Positions 7,946 to 13,890 of a stretch of DNA of 13,890 nucleotides are shown piece by piece; within the stretch, counting starts at the first letter, position 1; each line of letters starts with the position of its first letter. The DNA is taken from positions 1-13,890 of the forward strand of contig PABS01000064.1 in the NCBI GenBank assembly GCA_002699325.1, read 5' to 3'. The stretch is from Ponticaulis sp. GTDB taxonomy: Bacteria; Pseudomonadota; Alphaproteobacteria; Caulobacterales; Hyphomonadaceae. The notes below the pieces were generated by a model that was not told the DNA's origin, did no database searches, and saw only the letters and a program-made list of their open reading frames with translations. The position numbers were made by a program, and so were the translations under genes.

Positions 7946-8992
7946 ATGCCGTTAACTCAAATTCTTGAAATTCAATCGCTTCCTCAGGCGATTATTCTGT
8001 TCGCCATCGCGACAGCAGTGATTCTGGCAGTTGGTCTGAAACTCTCACGCGATGCAGATATCCTCGCCGATCGCACAGGCATGGGAGAGGCGCTCGCCGG
8101 CGCAGTCCTTCTTGGCGCGGCAACCTCTGCCTCCGGCATTGTCACTTCGGTCAGCGCTGCAGCCACCGGCGATGTAAACCTCGCCTACTCCAACTCGCTG
8201 GGCGGCATTGCAGCACAGACCGCATTTCTGGTTGTCGGCGACATCTGGTATCGAAAAGCAAACCTTGAGCACGCGGCGGCAGAAATCGCCAACATCACAC
8301 AATCGGCGCTCTTGTGCCTGCTACTGGCGATTCCACTGGTCGCCTATGCCCTGCCTCAGGTCACCCTGTTCGCGATTCACCCTGCCAGCCCGCTGCTGAT
8401 CGGCGTCTACATTTTTGGTTTGTTTCTGGCGCGCCACGACCGGAAAGACCCGATGTGGATCGCCAAGAACACGCCGGATACACGCGTTGATGAACCCGAA
8501 GAAGAAGATGAAAGCGCACCTTCGACGCGATTTATCGCGCTGAGATTTGCAGGGCTTGTTGCGATCGTCGCCATTGCAGGCCTGGTCGTCGCAAGATCAG
8601 GAATCGCAATTGCCACAGCTTCAGGCCTGAAACAAAGCGTCGTCGGGGCCATGCTTACAGCGGTCGCGACCTCTCTTCCAGAACTCGTAACCACCATTGC
8701 CGCCATTCGCCGTGGGGCGCTGCAACTCGCCGTCGGCGGTATCATAGGCGGCAATATGTTTGACGTGCTCTTTCTGTCGGCCTCGGACGTCGCTTATCGC
8801 GATGGTTCCATCTATGGCGCGATCGATGGCTCAGCGCGCTTCTGGGCGCTGACCGGCATTGTAATGACCTTGATGCTCGTCTTGGGGCTTATTCGACGTG
8901 AGAAAAGCGGGCCCGGAAATATCGGCTTTGAAAGCGTCTCCGTGCTCGTCATTTATATTGCAGCCGCGGTGGCAGCCGCCACTGTGCTCTGA
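7946..8992 (+). CDS. CaCA-type sodium/calcium antiporter homologue
   Basis: This is a 348-residue integral membrane protein with about ten hydrophobic segments in two inverted halves, as in cation/Ca2+ exchangers. The second alpha repeat is canonical (about 230-275: VVGAMLTAVATSLPELVTT and GGIIGGNMFD, with Glu246 of the ion site). The first (about 48-92) keeps the spacing (GEALAGAVLLGAATSASGIVTS, then YSNSLGGIAAQ) but has Gly64 where the ligand Glu normally stands. The halves are joined by an acidic cytoplasmic loop (VDEPEEEDES, about 181-190). Family membership is clear; ion specificity, or even transport with the usual stoichiometry, is open. It begins 51 bases after the preceding gene without a strong Shine-Dalgarno sequence. 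Its stop is only seven bases from the stop of the convergent DUF924 gene. Confidence 0.87.
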   Translation: MPLTQILEIQSLPQAIILFAIATAVILAVGLKLSRDADILADRTGMGEALAGAVLLGAATSASGIVTSVSAAATGDVNLAYSNSLGGIAAQTAFLVVGDIWYRKANLEHAAAEIANITQSALLCLLLAIPLVAYALPQVTLFAIHPASPLLIGVYIFGLFLARHDRKDPMWIAKNTPDTRVDEPEEEDESAPSTRFIALRFAGLVAIVAIAGLVVARSGIAIATASGLKQSVVGAMLTAVATSLPELVTTIAAIRRGALQLAVGGIIGGNMFDVLFLSASDVAYRDGSIYGAIDGSARFWALTGIVMTLMLVLGLIRREKSGPGNIGFESVSVLVIYIAAAVAAATVL

Positions 8993-8999
8993 CCCCGTC

Positions 9000-9554
9000 T
9001 CAGGCGCCAAAACCTCCAGATTGGAGATAGGCACGCTCTTCAGCGGTTGTGTCTCTGCCCAGCATATCATTGCGATGAGGAAAGCGCCCGAAACGCGCAA
9101 TCGCATCCATGTGGATCAGGGCATAGTGATAGTTTTCTTTCATGTCGGTCTGGCGGAAGAGATCACAGCAGAGGCGTTGGTCTTCAATCGCTTCCGAATG
9201 CATGAACGGCATGTAGAAAAAGGCTCGCGCTGGCGCCATATAGGCTCTGTCATAGCCGCGCTCTATCGCCATGTGCGCCAGTTCAACCGCCCGCTCATCT
9301 GACGCGAACTGCTCGGCCGATCCACGCTGAATATTTCGCGGGATCTGATCAAGCAGAATGATCAGGGCCAGCAGGCCGGCTGCTGTATCCGCCCAGTCGT
9401 CGAGTTTGCCCTCGCGCCCTTTTTTCAGAAGATCAGAAAACTGCTCGCAGGCTGCGTCGAATTTGTCGCCGCCGGCAAACCATTTTGATGGTCCCGCTTC
9501 AAACCAGAATGACAAGAGCTCAATTGCCTCTGAAGGCTCGGTCTTTCTGGTCAC
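9000..9554 (-). CDS. DUF924 family protein
   Basis: The protein has about 184 residues and belongs to DUF924, an all-helical TPR-like family of unknown function. Landmarks are LLSFWFEAGPSKWF at the N-terminus, LALIILLDQIPRNIQRGSAEQFASDE in the centre, the aromatic ARAFFYMPFMHSEAIEDQ, and FGRFPHRNDMLGR near the end. Two starts are possible. The ATG at 9569 has no ribosome site. The GTG at 9554 forms a GTGA overlap with the methyltransferase stop and has GGAG nine bases before it, so the GTG is preferred; the domain begins right after it. It is the last gene of the tlyA-methyltransferase-DUF924 set. No promoter or terminator is visible at its 3' end. Confidence 0.9.
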   Translation of the reverse strand: MTRKTEPSEAIELLSFWFEAGPSKWFAGGDKFDAACEQFSDLLKKGREGKLDDWADTAAGLLALIILLDQIPRNIQRGSAEQFASDERAVELAHMAIERGYDRAYMAPARAFFYMPFMHSEAIEDQRLCCDLFRQTDMKENYHYALIHMDAIARFGRFPHRNDMLGRDTTAEERAYLQSGGFGA

Positions 9555-10621
9555 TCTGGTTTTCTCCATGTCTGAATGCGTGTCAGGAAGGCCGTTTTGA
9601 CAGGTTCGGCGATCAATCCCGCTCTTGCAAAAATCTGATCAAATTCTTCTCTCAGATAGCCTTTGTAATACGGCTCATGAAAGCCTTCGGGGAAGTATTC
9701 CAGCAGACCATCCAGCTCAGGCGTATCCCCAAACTGCAGCGAATCCGCAAAAACAAACGCGCCACCCGGCTTGAGTGTGCGCGCGATTTCACTCGCCACC
9801 ATTGGGCGCACTTTCAGTGGCAATTCGTGAAACAGATAGATGGATGAGATCAAGTCGAGGCTGTTGTCCTCGATCGGCATGGCTTCGGCACTGGCCTCAA
9901 TGATATCCGCTTGCGGCCAGCGCCGAACCGCTTTGCGGGCCTTTTGGGAATAATTGGGCGACAGATCGAGGCCGCTCGCCTTCAGCCTGGGGAATGCGTC
10001 AAGAACGCAGGCCAGAAACCGCCCCGTTCCGCAGGCAAGATCCAGAAACTCCGTCTGTCTTTGATCGCGTCCTTTCATTTGCCGAGCCACCTCACCCAGC
10101 ACACAGCGGCGCATCACATCGGCAGCGCCGGTGAACAGCACCTCCACCTGCGTGTCATAAAGATCAGCGCTTTCATCAGTGAACCAGCCTCCGGACTGAT
10201 AATGAAAGTTCTGTCTGTAATAGGTCGGATATCTCTCCGGATCCGCGATCTCCCGGACTTCAGTGCCAGTCCGGTTCACACGTCTTTCATCTACGCTCAC
10301 AGCGTCGCGAATAAAGTCCCGGGAATGACGCAGGGCTTTCGGGAGCTGAGTAATAGAGACATCCCGCGGTCGCGGATAAAGCCCCGCTTCGATGTTTGCG
10401 AGGTCCTGCTGATACGCCTTGAAGAATTCCTTACGCATGACCTTGAGGTCGGGCCGGCCATTCTCGGGTGTAAAGCTCGGCTCACCGGGTCTCGAAAAAC
10501 CGGATGATCGTCTGCGAATGAGTGAATAGTGACCGCCATACCATACTGTTCTCAGCCCCTGCGCGATCGCATAGCGGGCGGTTGAGAGCCTTGGCTTAAC
10601 AGCCTGGATTTCGTCTGACAT
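9551..10621 (-). CDS. class I SAM-dependent methyltransferase
   Basis: This 356-residue protein carries a SAM-binding Rossmann core at about 190-300. Motif I is FLDLACGTGRFL, an acidic strand end follows at GLDLSP, then EASAEAMPIEDNSLDLISS, and LKPGGAFVFADS is the post-motif. It resembles the UbiE/Methyltransf_11 type. The N-terminal 180 residues form a conserved extension with YYRQNFHYQSGGWF, SADLYDTQVEVLFTGAADVMRR and RDFIRDAV, which marks a distinct subfamily whose substrate I do not know. The start at ATG 10621 is firm: AAGGAGG (10629-10635) lies seven bases before it. It follows tlyA by 50 bases and overlaps the DUF924 gene by GTGA, so the three genes probably share a transcript. Confidence 0.92.
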   Translation of the reverse strand: MSDEIQAVKPRLSTARYAIAQGLRTVWYGGHYSLIRRRSSGFSRPGEPSFTPENGRPDLKVMRKEFFKAYQQDLANIEAGLYPRPRDVSITQLPKALRHSRDFIRDAVSVDERRVNRTGTEVREIADPERYPTYYRQNFHYQSGGWFTDESADLYDTQVEVLFTGAADVMRRCVLGEVARQMKGRDQRQTEFLDLACGTGRFLACVLDAFPRLKASGLDLSPNYSQKARKAVRRWPQADIIEASAEAMPIEDNSLDLISSIYLFHELPLKVRPMVASEIARTLKPGGAFVFADSLQFGDTPELDGLLEYFPEGFHEPYYKGYLREEFDQIFARAGLIAEPVKTAFLTRIQTWRKPE

Positions 10622-10628
10622 GGCATAG

Positions 10629-10651
10629 CCTCCTTCACTACATATTGGAGG
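10629..10651 (-). promoter_or_regulatory. possible Shine-Dalgarno-sequestering hairpin
   Basis: On the minus-strand RNA, CCTCC (10651-10647) can pair with the GGAGG core (10633-10629) of the methyltransferase ribosome site across a 13-base loop. It would weaken initiation unless ribosomes or other structures open it. The stem is only five G/C-rich pairs, so this is tentative. Confidence 0.3.
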
Positions 10652-10671
10652 TTCTTGCGATCAGGAAAGGC

Positions 10672-11409
10672 TTATGGAGCCCCCTTTTTTGCGAGCACGA
10701 CCCATTCCTGATTGCCGTCCGCGCCCTTGAGCACAGAAAGCGCCCAGCTTGCGATCTGCCAGCCTTGCGCTTCCAGCCAGACTGCAAAACTGTCTCTTGC
10801 AAGTTCAACGGCCTGTGTATCTGTGACGATACCGCCTTTTCCGACGTTTTTTCGCCCGACCTGAAACTGAGGTTTAAAGAGAAACACTCCGGTCGCCTCA
10901 GCTCTGGCAAAACCGAGCGCTGGGTTAAGCACCTTCTCAAGTGCGATGAAGCTCGCATCACAGACGACCAGATCGACTGGCCGGTCAATCAGATCCTCGG
11001 TTAGATTCCGCGCGTCGGTCTGTTCATAGAGCGTGATTTGGTGATTGGCGCGCAAACGCTCATGAAACTGGTCTCTGCCGACATCGACCGCAAATACATG
11101 GTCTGCCCCGTATTCGAGCAGAACTTCTGTAAATCCGCCCGTTGAGCACCCCACATCCAGACAGACGGCCCCGCTGACATCGCAGTCAAAAGCATCCAGG
11201 GCCCCTTTAAGCTTCAACGCGGCGCGTGAGACATAAGGATGTGCCTTCTCTGAGGTCACTTCGTCATCGGGCGAAACTTTTTCTGATGCTTTCAGCGCCT
11301 GACGACCATTCACGAACACCTTTCCGGCCTCGATCGCCGCCTGAGCTTCTGATCGGCTCGTCATCTGTCCGGTGTCGATGAGAAATTTATCAAGGCGCTT
11401 TCGGTCCAT
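10672..11409 (-). CDS. tlyA: TlyA family rRNA 2'-O-methyltransferase
   Basis: TlyA enzymes add 2'-O-methyl groups to cytidines of ribosomal RNA (23S, and in the long type also 16S) and were once called hemolysins. The 245 residues begin with an S4 RNA-binding domain (about 1-60: RLDKFLIDTGQMTSRSEAQAAI, GKVFVNG). An FtsJ-like Rossmann fold follows, with YVSRAALKLKGAL, motif I CLDVGCSTGGFTEVLL (83-98), FAVDVG, VVCDASFIALEKVL and the lysine motif LFKPQFQVGR. The Glu near the end (GNQEWVVL) keeps the K-D-K-E set. The family usually shows KPQFE; Gln here is a small departure. ATG 11409 has GAGG (11416-11419) six bases upstream. A hairpin terminator lies 31 bases before the start. Confidence 0.94.
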   Translation of the reverse strand: MDRKRLDKFLIDTGQMTSRSEAQAAIEAGKVFVNGRQALKASEKVSPDDEVTSEKAHPYVSRAALKLKGALDAFDCDVSGAVCLDVGCSTGGFTEVLLEYGADHVFAVDVGRDQFHERLRANHQITLYEQTDARNLTEDLIDRPVDLVVCDASFIALEKVLNPALGFARAEATGVFLFKPQFQVGRKNVGKGGIVTDTQAVELARDSFAVWLEAQGWQIASWALSVLKGADGNQEWVVLAKKGAP

Positions 11410-11440
11410 GTGCTGCCTCTAGCTTAGCTCCTTCCAAAAG

Positions 11441-11473
11441 AAAACGGGCGGACTCAAAAGGACCGCCCGTTTT
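11441..11473 (-). terminator. strong bidirectional-looking hairpin terminator
   Basis: AAAACGGGCGG (11441-11451) and CCGCCCGTTTT (11463-11473) are a perfect 11-pair inverted repeat around an 11-base loop, ending in a T-tract on either strand. On the minus strand it lies 29 bases after the stop of the 45-residue ORF and before tlyA, so it most likely ends that small transcript or attenuates tlyA. No plus-strand gene precedes it. Confidence 0.8.
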
Positions 11474-11502
11474 AATTTCTTCATAGATCCGACATACTCA
11501 GA

Positions 11503-11640
11503 CTACTCGTCAAACATGTCGCTCCAGAGCGCTTCGCGGCTCACACGCAATGCCTCAACGACAATAACGAGACCCGCGAGGCAAAGAACCATCAGTGGCG
11601 CAGCAGGTTGCTGCACCGCGTTCACCATCACATCTATCAT
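11503..11640 (-). CDS. small single-helix membrane protein (45 residues)
   Basis: Reading the minus strand from ATG 11640 to TAG 11503 gives a 45-residue frame. It has a polar N-terminus, a hydrophobic segment at about 15-29 (PLMVLCLAGLVIVV), and a charged amphipathic tail (EALRVSREALWSDMFDE). A purine-rich GGGAGAGAG lies 10 or more bases upstream. An internal ATG four codons in is an alternative start. A strong terminator follows 29 bases after the stop, and codon choice (GCG, GTG, CTC, CGC) is like that of the neighbours. The isolated position, terminator and single helix fit a real microprotein. No homologue is recognised and the function is unknown. Confidence 0.6.
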   Translation of the reverse strand: MIDVMVNAVQQPAAPLMVLCLAGLVIVVEALRVSREALWSDMFDE

Positions 11641-11861
11641 TTTTTTTCACTCTCTCCCTCGGAGTGTGGACAGAGTACGCCTGACAGCCTTAATGAAGAG
11701 TATGCGAAATCAAGATTTTTGGTGGCTGAATTTGCCTAAAAATAGATTGATTTCATTCATGTTTTGGTAGGAATTAGGACCGGCTCAAAGGGGTCTGGTC
11801 GTATGATCTGGAGGCGCAAATCCCCCGTCGAAAATCTCCACCTCCACGCGCCTGGCAACGC

Positions 11862-12425
11862 ATGTTGTCCGGACGCCGCCTGGACCTTCTGGACCCGTCT
11901 CCTTTGGATATCGAAGTCGAGGACATTGCGCATGGCCTTGCGCGCGTCGCCAGATGGAACGGTCAGACGATTGGCGATCATGCATTTTCTGTCGCACAGC
12001 ACTGCCTTGTGGTCGAAGCCGTCTGCCGGGACCTCTCGCCCTCAATTTCCACCAGTGACTGCCTTGTCGCACTCCTGCATGACGGCCCGGAATACGTCAT
12101 CGGCGATATGATTTCGCCTTTTAAAGCCGTACTTGGGCCGGGCTATCGCGAATTCGAAGACAGGCTGGAGCGGGCAATTCACATCCGTTTTGGCTTACCG
12201 CCAGTCACAGACACAAAACTGAAAAAGCTGATCAAGCGAGCCGATCACATCAGCGCATGGCTTGAAGCGGTTCAGCTGGCCGGTTTCTCCAGTCGTGAGG
12301 CCGATGAGATCTTTGGTGAACCTGAAGTCCAGTCTGACCTCCGACTGGTCCCGCTCCCCGCCCGTGACGCGCAAGCTGCATTCGTCGCCCGGTTCAACGA
12401 GCTTCATGCAGAGCTTGCGCACTGA
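11862..12425 (+). CDS. HD-domain hydrolase, YfbR-like
   Basis: From the first in-frame ATG the product has 187 residues with the HD metal-dependent phosphohydrolase fold. The first His is in DHAFSVAQH (about residues 39-47), the HD pair is in ALLHDGPEYVIGDMISPFKAVL, and IKRADHISAWLEAVQLAGF supplies the later conserved Asp. YfbR-type enzymes dephosphorylate nucleoside 5'-monophosphates; the activity here is by family only. The ATG at 11862 has no Shine-Dalgarno sequence and cuts into a conserved block: the same frame reads RRKSPPPRAWQR just upstream, continuous with MLSGRRLDLLDPSPLDIEVEDIAHG. The frame is open back to 11778 but holds no ATG, GTG or TTG. A likelier start is ATG 11803 in another frame, with AAGGGG nine bases before it; it would join by a +1 base change in the C-run at 11822-11826. 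Confidence 0.9.
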   Translation: MLSGRRLDLLDPSPLDIEVEDIAHGLARVARWNGQTIGDHAFSVAQHCLVVEAVCRDLSPSISTSDCLVALLHDGPEYVIGDMISPFKAVLGPGYREFEDRLERAIHIRFGLPPVTDTKLKKLIKRADHISAWLEAVQLAGFSSREADEIFGEPEVQSDLRLVPLPARDAQAAFVARFNELHAELAH

Positions 12426-12577
12426 ACGTTAGTCACATCCAGTCTCGCGGTATTCTACGAGGCGGTTGAGGACGGACTGTTCGTCCACTCGAATTTGATT
12501 ATAGCGTCCGTTACACCCATCATGCTTTATTCGCGCCGCTCAACAATGAGCCTCAAAGATCGGGAGACGGCCATTCC

Positions 12578-13549
12578 ATGACCCTTCGCGTGGGCCTTTC
12601 AGCAGTGATTGTTGCCGTCATCGATGGTGCGCCGCACGTGCTGGCGACGCGAGGTTCGGGGGATTCTCCTGATGGCCTGCCGTTTGGTCCCTTCGATCCC
12701 GAGAGCCACCGAACCTTCGAACTGGGTCTGCGAGACTGGGTGAGCGCACAGACCGGTTTCGATATCGGCTATGTCGAACAACTTTACACATTCGGAGATC
12801 GCGGGCGTGAGCTTCCGACAGCCCGGCTGGATGACAACAGCCCTGAAGAACGCGTAATCTCTGTCGGCTATCTTGCCCTTACTCCGGAAGCGACTGAGAT
12901 CGGCGCATTCGACGCTGTCTGGCGCGACTGGTATCGCTTCTTCCCATTTGAAGACCATCGCGAGGGGCCTCCAGAGATTATCGAGCGTGACATTGCCCCT
13001 GCCCTGCGCGACTGGGCCGAAAAGGGCGACACGACGCCCGCTCGTCAGGAGAGATGGGTTCGCGCCTGTCTCGCCTTTGGCCTGGAAGGACGAAGCTGGA
13101 TCGAAGAACGCGTGCTCGAGCGGTATGAACTCTTGTACGAAGCACGCCTGGTTCCGGAAGCTGCCCGCGACGAAGGCCAACCCTTGACCGCCCCCCTTGG
13201 AGCCCGGCACACCGGCACGCCCATGCGGTCCGATCACAGGCGCATCCTTGCAACGGCGATGGCACGCCTGCGGGGCAAACTGAAATATCGGCCCGTGATT
13301 TTCGAATTGATGCCCGACGCCTTCACCCTGTCAGCGCTTCAGGAAGCCGTGGAGGGCATACTGGGACTGCGTCTTCACAAACAGAATTTCAGACGGGCGC
13401 TGGATAAATCAGGCTTCGTCGAAGGGCTTGGAAGTTTTGAAACCGCTACAGGTGGGCGCCCCGCGGAACGCTTCCGTTTCAAGCGGGAAATTTTGTCCCG
13501 CAAAGCCATTTCCGGGATACAAACGCCTCAAAAACGCACCGAAACGTGA
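12578..13549 (+). CDS. nadQ: NadQ/NrtR-like NAD-biosynthesis regulator
   Basis: The protein is 323 residues in two parts. Residues 1-130 have a Nudix-like fold (VGLSAVIVAVIDGAPHVLATRG at the start). The catalytic Nudix box is degenerate: around residues 37-60 the RExxEE core reads RDWVSAQTG, so hydrolysis is unlikely and ligand sensing more likely. Residues about 225-305 form the winged helix typical of NrtR/NadQ (KYRPVIFELMPDAFTL, LQEAVEGILGLRLHKQNFRRAL, GGRPAERFRF). Regulators of this design repress NAD-synthesis genes in response to NAD-related metabolites. In alphaproteobacteria NadQ (COG4111) is linked to nadABC, and here nadA follows directly. The ATG at 12578 has only weak GGAG/ACGG sequences before it. 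The symbol is inferred from fold, context and lineage. Confidence 0.82.
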   Translation: MTLRVGLSAVIVAVIDGAPHVLATRGSGDSPDGLPFGPFDPESHRTFELGLRDWVSAQTGFDIGYVEQLYTFGDRGRELPTARLDDNSPEERVISVGYLALTPEATEIGAFDAVWRDWYRFFPFEDHREGPPEIIERDIAPALRDWAEKGDTTPARQERWVRACLAFGLEGRSWIEERVLERYELLYEARLVPEAARDEGQPLTAPLGARHTGTPMRSDHRRILATAMARLRGKLKYRPVIFELMPDAFTLSALQEAVEGILGLRLHKQNFRRALDKSGFVEGLGSFETATGGRPAERFRFKREILSRKAISGIQTPQKRTET

Positions 13550-13587
13550 GCCGGACGCAAGAAATTCTATCCGTACGCTCCACGAAT

Positions 13588-13610
13588 ACCAGCTTGCATC
13601 ATCAGCTGGT
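13588..13610 (+). terminator. inverted repeat after the regulator gene
   Basis: ACCAGCT (13588-13594) and AGCTGGT (13604-13610) form a perfect seven-pair stem 38 bases after the nadQ stop. Only a broken T-run follows, so terminator function is weak. It directly precedes the TTGACG of a candidate promoter. Confidence 0.35.
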
Positions 13611-13641
13611 TTGACGTATTTGTGACGGTCTGAGTTATACT
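13611..13641 (+). promoter_or_regulatory. candidate upstream promoter of nadA
   Basis: TTGACG (13611-13616) and TATACT (13636-13641, five of six matches to the -10 consensus) are separated by 19 bases, somewhat longer than ideal. The -10 box overlaps the first copy of the operator-like repeat. Confidence 0.4.
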
Positions 13642-13656
13642 CAAATTGGGCAAAAG
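13638..13656 (+). promoter_or_regulatory. putative NadQ operator, copy 1
   Basis: The sequence TACTCAAATTGGGCAAAAG differs at a single base from copy 2 at 13721. Its core CTCAA-A-TTGGG is a palindrome with one mismatch, and with the preceding bases it also forms TGAGT-TAT-ACTCA (13631-13643). The location over a -10 box, between the regulator and nadA, suggests a repressor site. Confidence 0.6.
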
Positions 13657-13690
13657 TGGGTTCCCGACATCCTTCTCAAGGCCAGAGCTC

Positions 13691-13721
13691 TTGAAAAGGC
13701 GGCTTGTTCTACCCATATAAT
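13691..13721 (+). promoter_or_regulatory. candidate proximal promoter of nadA
   Basis: TTGAAA (13691-13696) and a perfect TATAAT (13716-13721) are separated by 19 bases. Predicted transcription starts near 13728, about 40 bases before the nadA ATG and inside operator copy 2. Confidence 0.5.
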
Positions 13722-13739
13722 ACTCAAATTGAGCAAAAG
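13721..13739 (+). promoter_or_regulatory. putative NadQ operator, copy 2
   Basis: TACTCAAATTGAGCAAAAG has a perfect CTCAA-A-TTGAG palindrome (13723-13733), and its first 15 bases are palindromic apart from one pair. It covers the last base of the -10 box and the predicted start point, a position at which a bound repressor would block RNA polymerase. It begins 83 bases after copy 1. Confidence 0.65.
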
Positions 13740-13768
13740 GCGAAAGCCGGATTCTTAAGGAGGGACTT

Positions 13769-13890
13769 ATGGCCCGTATCATTGATTTTGCCCCTGGCTG
13801 CGACATGCCGGCACTCGGCCGCACGCCGACTGCGCTCGAAGCGCGTGGGCTGTCCTACTCCGACGAGGTGAAGGCAGAAACAGATCATCT
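13769..13890 (+). CDS. nadA: quinolinate synthase, N-terminal part
   Basis: Only the first 40 codons are inside the window (starting MARIIDFAPGCDMPALGR and reaching VKAETDHL). NadA is the iron-sulfur enzyme that condenses iminoaspartate with dihydroxyacetone phosphate to quinolinate in de novo NAD synthesis. The visible part is the variable lead-in that precedes the catalytic core in alphaproteobacterial NadA (a YSDEVKAETDHL-type helix), so the name rests on this resemblance plus the adjacent NadQ-like regulator and operators. The cluster Cys and catalytic residues lie beyond the edge. AAGGAGG (13757-13763) five bases before the ATG makes the start certain. Confidence 0.72.
   Translation, partial: MARIIDFAPGCDMPALGRTPTALEARGLSYSDEVKAETDH

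Noticed and set aside
11516..11770. Plus-strand open frame overlapping the microprotein region
   Set aside because: Its start lies opposite the small ORF, the composition is not protein-like, and it ends in the AT-rich gap before the HD hydrolase.
12486..12510. Possible third NadQ site (CTCGAATTTGATTATAG) before the regulator gene
   Set aside because: Only one half resembles the operator, and an extra base breaks the symmetry; too weak to claim autoregulation.
12599..13237. Long minus-strand open frame opposite the NadQ-like gene
   Set aside because: It lies inside a well-supported coding gene, shows no recognisable domain, and has no ribosome site worth noting.

Overview
The window looks like ordinary chromosomal DNA from an alphaproteobacterium. 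GC content is moderate, and the protein types point towards Hyphomonadales/Hyphomonadaceae-like bacteria. That placement is inferred from protein character (rpsD, the HD hydrolase, a NadQ-type regulator next to nadA, CBM9/DUF5916 outer-membrane protein), not from an rRNA gene. No IS element, tRNA, rRNA, CRISPR array or phage gene was seen.

Left part (1-5400, plus strand): the tail of an unidentified gene overlaps a secreted Sel1-repeat protein. Next come ribosomal protein S4 (rpsD) with its own terminator, a class III-like PPK2 polyphosphate kinase directly behind that terminator, a large outer-membrane protein (CBM9-like plus DUF5916 barrel), and a small Cys-containing lipoprotein. The lipoprotein has a clear promoter threaded through a long inverted repeat and is closed by a good terminator.

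Middle (5398-8992): pdxH (minus) lies divergent to aroC (plus). aroC overlaps a small two-helix membrane protein by ATGA, followed by a CaCA-type antiporter homologue with one degenerate alpha repeat.

Right-middle (9000-11640, minus): tlyA, a class I methyltransferase and a DUF924 gene run in one direction. The last two overlap by GTGA. Upstream of tlyA, behind a strong hairpin terminator, is a 45-residue single-helix membrane ORF that is easily missed.

Right end (11803-13890, plus): an HD-domain hydrolase whose conserved N-terminus continues upstream of its only in-frame ATG; a NadQ-like regulator with a degenerate Nudix domain and C-terminal winged helix; and the start of nadA (quinolinate synthase). 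Between the regulator and nadA are two copies of a near-palindromic 19-base element, each overlapping the -10 box of a candidate promoter. Together these look like an NAD-responsive control unit for de novo NAD synthesis. This is the most coherent regulatory system in the window, though its general type is known. Several enzymes touch cofactor or nucleotide metabolism (PPK2, PdxH, NadA, the HD hydrolase), but nothing in the sequence shows that they work together.
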